Below, in pieces: positions 5,197 through 9,491 of a stretch of DNA of 9,491 nt; the stretch's first letter is position 1, and each line of letters begins with the position of its first letter. The stretch is from the NCBI GenBank assembly GCA_011065005.1, contig JAAKFP010000060.1, positions 1 to 9,491 on the forward strand, read 5' to 3'. The translations under genes were made by a program, and so were the position numbers. Source of the stretch: Chlamydiota bacterium. GTDB lineage: Bacteria > Chlamydiota > Chlamydiia > Chlamydiales > Waddliaceae. The notes under the pieces were generated by a model. It was not told where the DNA came from. It saw nothing but the letters and a program-made list of their open reading frames with translations, and did not search any database.

Positions 5197-8055
5197 ATGA
5201 TGTCTAAGTTGCCCAATCCACTAAACACATTAAAATCTCTGAAAGATAACCATTATTATTACTCCTTATCTTCTCTCGAGGAACAAGGAAGAGCGAAGAT
5301 CAGCAGGCTTCCGATTTCCATTCGGATAATGCTGGAATCAGTGATAAGGAATTGTGATGGTGTGAGGATCACTGAAGAAGATATTTTGAGATTGGCGCAG
5401 TGGAGCCCTAACCCAAAGCAGCAGGGGGAAGTTCCCTTTACCGTTTCTCGGGTGCTCCTTCAAGACTTCACCGGAGTTCCTCTTCTTGTTGACCTAGCGG
5501 CGATGCGGGATGCTGTTGCAGAGCAAGGGCATGCTCCCGGGCTGATTGAGCCTTTGGTTCCTGTCGATCTCGTCGTTGACCACTCTGTTCAGGTTGATAG
5601 GGCGGGAACCCAAGATGCCTTTATGAGTAACTTGAAAATTGAGTTCGAACGAAATAAAGAGAGATATGCCTTTTTAAAATGGGGGCAAGAAGCCTTCAAA
5701 ACCTTGAACACGATCCCTCCAGGTATTGGCATCGTCCACCAAGTCAACCTTGAGCATATTGCCACCGTCGTTGTTGCCAAAGAGAAAGATGGTGTCTACC
5801 TTTTGTATCCAGATTCCCTCGTTGGAACAGATTCTCACACCACAATGATCAACGGGTTGGGTGTTGTCGGATGGGGAGTTGGTGGTATTGAAGCTGAAGC
5901 AGCCATGTTGGGACAGCCCGTTTTCTTGCAAACGCCAGAAGTGATCGGAGTACACATGTCCGGGAAATTGAAGGAGGGGGTCACCGCAACAGATTTGACT
6001 CTTCGGGTAACGCAGATGCTTCGCGAGGAAAATGTTGTAGGAAAATTCATTGAGTTTTTTGGAGAGGGTACTGTGAGCTTATCCGTTGCTGATCGGGCGA
6101 CCATTGGAAATATGTCACCCGAGTACGGAGCTACAATGGGATTTTTCCCTGTGGATGAAAAAACTCTAGAGTATTTACGTATGACCGGAAGAGATGAAAA
6201 GCACATCTCTCTTGTGGAAGAGTACTTGAAAGCTCAGGGGATCTTTGGAATTCCACGCCAAGGAGAGGTGGATTATACCAAAGTTCTGGAACTAGATTTA
6301 AACACGATCGGCCCCTGTGTCTCTGGACCCAAACGTCCACAGGATCGCATTGAGCTATCAGAATTAAAATCCAAATTTTATCAATTGTTACACACACCCA
6401 TCTCGGAGGGGGGATACGGCATACCAGAGGGTACTAAGATTCCTAAGATTTGTATCCATACCGGAGAGGTCTTTCACATTGATGATCCCCATGAATGTGG
6501 AGGGAAGCCTACTTTGGAACATGGGAAAAGCGAGCCGAACTGGGATGAATCGGAGATGGTTTCAAACCGTCCTCTGACTCATGCTGTTGTGCAGCCAGGG
6601 TATACAGAGTATTCTGCCAGTGATGTGATCCTCAGCCACGGATCGGTAGTGATCGCCGCAATTACAAGCTGCACCAACACGAGCAATCCCAGCGTCATGC
6701 TTGCTGCGGGACTTCTAGCGAAAAAAGCTGTTGAACGGGGGCTCAAGGTCAATCCAAAAGTCAAGACGAGCCTCGCTCCTGGCTCTCGTGTGGTGACCGA
6801 TTATCTAGAGAAGGCGGAGTTGCAGAAGTATCTGGATAAGCTTGGGTTTCAGCTCGTTGCCTATGGTTGTACAACATGCATTGGAAATAGTGGGCCTCTC
6901 GATGAAAAGATTGAAAAGACAATCAATAATTTCGACCTCGTGACGGCGAGTGTTTTGAGCGGGAATCGAAATTTTGAAGCCCGGATCCATGGGGCTGTGA
7001 AGAGCAACTTCTTGATGTCACCTCCTCTCGTTGTTGCTTTTGCGATCGCTGGAAAAATCGACATCGACTTGCATAACGACCCTATAGGTTTCGACGAAGA
7101 CGGAAAAGCTGTCTTCTTGCGGGAAATTTGGCCCTCATCTGAAGAGATCCAAAAAGTGATGAGTGTGATCAGTCCCGACATGTTTAAAGAGCGCTATTCT
7201 CATAAGCATATTTTCGAAGATAATCCAGTATGGGAAACGATTGTTTCTACCGGTGAAACAAAATACTCCTGGGATTCCAAAAGCACATATATCCAACGGC
7301 CCCCATATTTTGATAAATTTACTATGGAGGTCTCTCCCTTGAAGAGTTTCGACGGGATGAGACCTCTGGCACTCTTTGGGGATTCTGTAACTACAGATCA
7401 TATTTCTCCTGCCGGAGCGTTCAGTAAGGAGACCTCCTCGGGTAAGTACCTCATCTCAAAAGGAGTTAAAGAGGAAGATTTTAATAGCTACGGAAGTCGA
7501 CGGGGAAACCACAATGTGATGATGCGCGGGACCTTTGCGAATGTTCGCATTCGAAATCTTCTTGTCGAAGGAAAAGAAGGGGGAGTGACGAAGCTGATGC
7601 CGGAGGGAAAGATGATGCCTGTCTTCGACGCCTGTCAAACCTACGCGGAACGAAACGTTCCACTCATCATCTTTGCCGGTAAGGATTATGGAATGGGAAG
7701 TTCCAGGGATTGGGCGGCAAAGGGTTCCGCCCTTCTAGGAGTCAGAGTCGTCGTTGCGCGAAGCTTTGAAAGAATACACCGTAGTAACCTCATAGGAATG
7801 GGGGTGCTTCCTCTTGAATTTCAAACGGGTGAAAGTTATGAAAGCCTCGGAATTACTGGAAGTGAAATTTTCTCCTTGAAGGGGTTGGAAAAAGGACTCA
7901 AGCCCGGACAGGAAATAACCCTCGAAATCGATCGTGGAGACAGAAAAGACCAAACTACAGTGATTTCACGCATAGACACCCCCATCGAAGTGGACTACTT
8001 CCAGCATGGAGGGATTATGCCTTATGTCTTGCGGTCTCTGCTGTCTACAACGTGA
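5197..8055 (+). CDS. acnA: Aconitate hydratase A (aconitase)
   Basis: This enzyme interconverts citrate and isocitrate via cis-aconitate in the cytoplasmic TCA cycle, using a [4Fe-4S] cluster. It belongs to the AcnA/IRP1 type. [20 protein letters not shown] is at about 210-229. The cluster cysteines are C492 ([10 protein letters not shown]) and C558 and C561 ([11 protein letters not shown]), with the same 66 and 3 residue spacing as IRP1. The swivel-domain motif [17 protein letters not shown] follows near the C-terminus. At 952 residues it is about 60 longer than E. coli AcnA or human IRP1, which are near 890. Most of the excess lies between about residues 410 and 475, just before the first cluster cysteine. 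Two ATG codons are adjacent (5197, 5200). AAGGAG at 5188-5193 is 6 nt from the second and 3 nt from the first, so translation may begin at 5200. The gene is divergent from the Rieske operon and stands alone. A long inverted repeat at 8081-8172 lies 25 nt after its stop and may end the transcript. Confidence 0.97.
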   Translation: MMSKLPNPLNTLKSLKDNHYYYSLSSLEEQGRAKISRLPISIRIMLESVIRNCDGVRITEEDILRLAQWSPNPKQQGEVPFTVSRVLLQDFTGVPLLVDLAAMRDAVAEQGHAPGLIEPLVPVDLVVDHSVQVDRAGTQDAFMSNLKIEFERNKERYAFLKWGQEAFKTLNTIPPGIGIVHQVNLEHIATVVVAKEKDGVYLLYPDSLVGTDSHTTMINGLGVVGWGVGGIEAEAAMLGQPVFLQTPEVIGVHMSGKLKEGVTATDLTLRVTQMLREENVVGKFIEFFGEGTVSLSVADRATIGNMSPEYGATMGFFPVDEKTLEYLRMTGRDEKHISLVEEYLKAQGIFGIPRQGEVDYTKVLELDLNTIGPCVSGPKRPQDRIELSELKSKFYQLLHTPISEGGYGIPEGTKIPKICIHTGEVFHIDDPHECGGKPTLEHGKSEPNWDESEMVSNRPLTHAVVQPGYTEYSASDVILSHGSVVIAAITSCTNTSNPSVMLAAGLLAKKAVERGLKVNPKVKTSLAPGSRVVTDYLEKAELQKYLDKLGFQLVAYGCTTCIGNSGPLDEKIEKTINNFDLVTASVLSGNRNFEARIHGAVKSNFLMSPPLVVAFAIAGKIDIDLHNDPIGFDEDGKAVFLREIWPSSEEIQKVMSVISPDMFKERYSHKHIFEDNPVWETIVSTGETKYSWDSKSTYIQRPPYFDKFTMEVSPLKSFDGMRPLALFGDSVTTDHISPAGAFSKETSSGKYLISKGVKEEDFNSYGSRRGNHNVMMRGTFANVRIRNLLVEGKEGGVTKLMPEGKMMPVFDACQTYAERNVPLIIFAGKDYGMGSSRDWAAKGSALLGVRVVVARSFERIHRSNLIGMGVLPLEFQTGESYESLGITGSEIFSLKGLEKGLKPGQEITLEIDRGDRKDQTTVISRIDTPIEVDYFQHGGIMPYVLRSLLSTT

Positions 8056-8080
8056 ATGAAGTTATGCTTTCGTGAAAATC

Positions 8081-8172
8081 CAATCGCGGAGACGCGGAGA
8101 CACAGAGAAAAAAGAGAAAATATTAATTTTTTTATTCTCTTTTTTCTCTGAGTCTCCGCGTCTCTGCGATTG
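8081..8172. repeat. 38-bp-arm inverted repeat between convergent genes
   Basis: The arms 8081-8118 and 8135-8172 pair at 36 Watson-Crick positions plus one G-T, with a single mismatch (8102/8151). The AT-rich loop is 16 nt. The outer half is GC-rich (cgcggagacgcggagac type) and the inner half is A/G-rich against T/C-rich. It sits between acnA (plus) and the repeat-protein gene (minus), so it could terminate both. The T-rich segment inside the stem is not placed like a normal Rho-independent tail. A dispersed palindromic repeat element that serves as a terminator is the best reading. Confidence 0.8.
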
Positions 8173-8181
8173 AATTACCTC

Positions 8182-8547
8182 TCAATCACTAGGAATTGGA
8201 TTTCTTGGTAGTGGATTTCTAGGGACCGGATTCCTCGGCAGTTGATTTCTGGGAACCGGATCCCTAGGTAATGGATTTCTGGGAATACCTACTCTGGGAA
8301 GGGGTTTTCTCTCGATTGGATTTCTCGGTAGGACATTTCGAGGCACAGGGTTTCTAGGAAGGGGTTCACGAGGAATTCCTACACGGGGGAGGGGATTTCT
8401 AGGAACGGTGATTCTTTCTCTTGTAGGTACGCTTTTATGCTTCACGGTGGAATTGTCCGATTTTTCGAGGATAATCACTCCACCCTCAGAGCGTATCGTC
8501 TCTTGTCCAAATCCGATTGTCGAAGAAAGTAGCAGGAAAGTCCACAA
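8182..8547 (-). CDS. Secreted Pro/Arg/Asn tandem-repeat protein, start frameshifted or non-canonical
   Basis: The open frame encodes 121 residues from a TTG at 8547. Residues 2-14 are hydrophobic and end in GFGQ, like the second half of a signal peptide. A short linker (about 15-48) follows, then residues 51-121 are low-complexity repeats of a five-residue unit, PRNPL or PRNPV. The units form two copies of a 30-residue block that begins xPLPRVGIPR (51-80 and 81-110), plus a partial third. The mature tail is strongly basic, so binding to an acidic surface polymer is conceivable, but no function is recognised. The TTG start has no ribosome site and no basic N-region. A well-formed start lies upstream in another frame (see 8548-8606), so the frame is probably broken by a 1-nt indel near 8554-8556. 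The reading frame itself is convincing because the repeat is maintained. Confidence 0.6.
   Translation of the reverse strand: MWTFLLLSSTIGFGQETIRSEGGVIILEKSDNSTVKHKSVPTRERITVPRNPLPRVGIPREPLPRNPVPRNVLPRNPIERKPLPRVGIPRNPLPRDPVPRNQLPRNPVPRNPLPRNPIPSD
8218..8397 (-). repeat. Two 90-bp tandem coding repeats (30-residue blocks)
   Basis: Codons 51-80 (8308-8397) and 81-110 (8218-8307) of the repeat-protein gene encode matching 30-residue blocks that differ at about six positions. Each block is made of 15-bp subunits encoding (L/V/I)PRNP-like pentapeptides. The partial third block, codons 111-121, runs to the stop. Such arrays commonly change copy number by slippage or recombination. Confidence 0.7.
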
Positions 8548-8606
8548 GAAAAGCCCAACAAAATAGATCTATACTTGAATATATTTGCCCTCATTTTTCT
8601 CCTCAT
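8548..8606 (-). pseudogene. Probable original N-terminus of the repeat-protein gene, out of frame
   Basis: An ATG at 8606 (MRRK) and a second in-frame ATG at 8594 (MRANIFKYRSILLG) begin a good basic signal-peptide N-region and the start of a hydrophobic core. GAGGAG lies 5 nt before the 8594 ATG. This frame stops soon after in non-repeat sequence. Adding one base in the GGG run (plus-strand 8554-8556) would join it to LFLWTFLLLSSTIGFGQ of the downstream frame and give one ideal signal peptide. I infer a natural frameshift or a sequencing/assembly indel. Confidence 0.5.
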
Positions 8607-8646
8607 CGTGAAATATTATCACAACCCTTTAAGGCTCTATACCTTT

Positions 8647-8652
8647 ATTATA
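8647..8652 (-). promoter_or_regulatory. Possible -10 box (TATAAT) for the repeat-protein gene
   Basis: Read on the minus strand, 8652-8647 is a perfect TATAAT, about 40-50 nt before the ATG candidates at 8606 and 8594. A weak -35 match (TCGAAA, four of six) lies 18 nt upstream at 8671-8676. The surroundings are AT-rich, so a chance match is possible. Confidence 0.3.
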
Positions 8653-8723
8653 CACTATCTTCAGATTATTTTTCGAGAAAAGAACTAGCGGCGCAGAATC
8701 GCACCGCCAGAAAAAAAATACGG

Positions 8724-8924
8724 CTATTTTGTTCCGCAACACCGTTTAAAGCATCCTATGGTCCATAGGGCTGAAAGACCGACGAGAATATAGACGATTC
8801 TGTCAATTCCTGTGCCCCCGACAACAAAATCAACTAAATTGAAGTTGGCAATACCTACTAGACCCCAATTTAGACCTCCAACGATAAGTAAAATAAATGC
8901 AATAGTGTCAAAAATTTTCATCAC
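8724..8924 (-). CDS. DUF378-like small membrane protein
   Basis: The protein has 66 residues and two predicted membrane helices (about 6-28 and 41-58). LLIVGGLNWGLVG at 12-24 and IVYILVGLSALW at 43-54 are the recognisable pattern of the DUF378 family. That family has no established biochemical role. The tail is Cys- and Lys-rich (CFKRCCGTK). AAAGGAG lies 6 nt before the ATG at 8924, a strong ribosome site that fixes the start. The gene stands between the repeat-protein gene and the PnuC-like gene, all on the minus strand. The 119-nt gap upstream holds a small hairpin, so it probably has its own transcript. Confidence 0.85.
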   Translation of the reverse strand: MMKIFDTIAFILLIVGGLNWGLVGIANFNLVDFVVGGTGIDRIVYILVGLSALWTIGCFKRCCGTK

Positions 8925-9005
8925 GAACTCCTTTGGTTCAAAAAATGAATAAAAAAACCCTTTTTAATCGCAAAACAGATAAAAAACCAATACTTTAATA
9001 AATTT

Positions 9006-9035
9006 GGGAGTACGGGGACTTGTCCCCGTACTACC
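9006..9035. terminator. Perfect short palindrome after the PnuC-like gene, possible terminator
   Basis: Arms agtacggggac (9009-9019) and gtccccgtact (9022-9032) are perfect 11-bp complements with a 2-nt centre, and GG/CC pairs lie just outside after one mismatch. It lies 9 nt past the stop of the PnuC-like gene on the minus strand and before the DUF378-like gene, so terminator function is plausible. No T-run directly follows, and it may instead be a dispersed palindromic repeat. Confidence 0.45.
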
Positions 9036-9043
9036 AAAACAGA

Positions 9044-9292
9044 CTAGACGCTTTCGTTTGCTAACTTTGTGCGACCTTCTTTTGTCCAGGCGATAATACC
9101 CCAAATACACAATCCGAAGTAGACGGCGAATAGGAAAGCTTGGGAATATAACCCGGAATAAAGGTTGTAGCTTACCCATCCAATATTGCTAATAGCCCAA
9201 AGCCATTGGCCTAAGACATTTTTCTTTATGACGAAGAAGTTCCCTGCTAGGGATAGAACGACAAGAATCCAAGAAAGTTGATCAAAAGACAT
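9044..9292 (-). CDS. Small PnuC-like membrane protein
   Basis: The protein has 82 residues with about three hydrophobic segments (roughly 7-23, 28-46 and 50-68). The pattern LSLAGNFFVIKKNVLGQWLW, then NLYSGLYSQAFLFAVYF and WGIIAW, resembles the repeat unit of PnuC nicotinamide-riboside transporters. It is about one third of their usual length. It may be a stand-alone half-transporter that works as an oligomer, as SemiSWEET proteins do, or a protein of unrelated role. GGAG lies 6 nt before the ATG at 9292, supporting an intact short gene rather than a truncated PnuC. Substrate transport is inferred only from similarity seen by eye. Confidence 0.75.
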   Translation of the reverse strand: MSFDQLSWILVVLSLAGNFFVIKKNVLGQWLWAISNIGWVSYNLYSGLYSQAFLFAVYFGLCIWGIIAWTKEGRTKLANESV

Positions 9293-9371
9293 ATCTTACT
9301 CCAAAAGTTAATTTGATAATGCTAACAAGTTTACGAGGAATTCCAATGAAGTCAATGGGAAAATCGAAGAG

Positions 9372-9491
9372 AAAGGGGTCGGGAGCAGCTAGCAAACCCT
9401 AAAACTAGGGAGGTGAAAGTCCTCCTACCATCAGTTGCTCGATTCAGGTGGTTAGCATATCCGATGCTTGCAAAGATAACAATGCAAGTTC
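9372..9491 (+). mobile_element. Possible 5' end of a group II intron (domain I), cut by the window edge
   Basis: The segment can fold into nested stems: gagcagct near 9382-9389 with agttgctc near 9433-9440 (one G-T); cccta/taggg around 9397-9411; and ggagg-tgaaagt-cctcc at 9410-9426. A further cttgca/tgcaag hairpin is at 9467-9488. The ggagg-tgaaagt-cctcc stem-loop followed by multi-helix RNA is typical of the start of bacterial group II introns. No canonical GUGYG intron start was located and the reverse transcriptase gene would lie beyond the window, so the boundary and class are uncertain. Another structured RNA is possible. Confidence 0.35.

Noticed and set aside
4890..5228. Minus-strand frame of 112 codons across the divergent intergenic region
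   Set aside because: It runs through the inverted repeat and into both flanking genes, and its translation is repeat-derived Phe/Leu-rich text with no family resemblance.
8182..8400. Regularly repeated DNA resembling a CRISPR-like array
   Set aside because: The repeats are 15 bp, contiguous, without spacers, and keep an open reading frame; they encode tandem pentapeptides.
8517..8768. Plus-strand frame of 83 codons opposite the repeat-protein promoter region
   Set aside because: No ribosome site or recognisable motif; it overlaps the start of the minus-strand gene and the end of the DUF378-like gene.
9346..9402. Small plus-strand frame MKSMGKSKRKGSGAASKP with an upstream GAGGAA
   Set aside because: Only 18 codons of basic low-complexity sequence, running into the putative intron RNA; it could be a 5' exon but cannot be supported alone.

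Overview
The window looks like chromosomal DNA of a Gram-negative bacterium of moderate GC content. It has an outer-membrane beta-barrel protein, a membrane-anchored periplasmic multiheme cytochrome, a Tat-type Rieske protein and an AcnA-type aconitase, and its genes carry clear Shine-Dalgarno sites. I cannot name the lineage from sequence alone. The combination loosely recalls the PVC superphylum (Planctomycetota/Chlamydiota) or other environmental groups, but that is a weak guess.

Layout. (1) 1-222 holds the 3' end of an unidentified plus-strand gene, apparently with a frameshift, followed by a long inverted repeat at 223-301. (2) 326-4944, minus strand, is a tight four-gene operon transcribed in the order Rieske iron-sulfur protein, full-length cytochrome b (b6 and subunit IV in one chain), octaheme cytochrome c of the hydroxylamine oxidoreductase (HAO) family with an N-terminal membrane anchor, then an alginate-export-like outer-membrane porin. 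Intergenic gaps are 14, 14 and 1 nt. (3) 4945-5196 is a divergent intergenic region with a 27-bp-arm inverted repeat and a 12-bp palindrome. (4) 5197-8055, plus strand, is aconitase acnA with an insertion of about 50 residues before its first cluster cysteine. (5) 8056-8181 is a convergent gap with a 38-bp-arm inverted repeat. (6) 8182-8606, minus strand, encodes a secreted Pro/Arg/Asn repeat protein whose signal peptide appears split by a frameshift. (7) 8724-8924 and 9044-9292, minus strand, encode two small membrane proteins (DUF378-like and PnuC-like). (8) About 9372-9491 looks like the 5' structured RNA end of a group II intron running out of the window.

How the genes may work together. 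The four-gene operon encodes what looks like a complete quinol-linked respiratory module. A Rieske/cytochrome b core has no cytochrome c1 or f partner; instead the adjacent gene supplies a membrane-anchored octaheme HAO-like cytochrome. A porin could pass the substrate through the outer membrane. The cytochrome b carries the b6-type cysteine that in b6f complexes binds the extra heme (c_i or c_n). The Rieske protein lacks the Ser and Tyr that raise cluster potential, which fits a low-potential (menaquinol-type) chain. Whether the octaheme enzyme oxidises hydroxylamine or hydrazine, or reduces nitrite or hydroxylamine, cannot be decided here. This operon is the most interesting system in the window. 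Related Rieske/b complexes with HAO-like subunits are known from anammox bacteria, so the principle is not wholly new.
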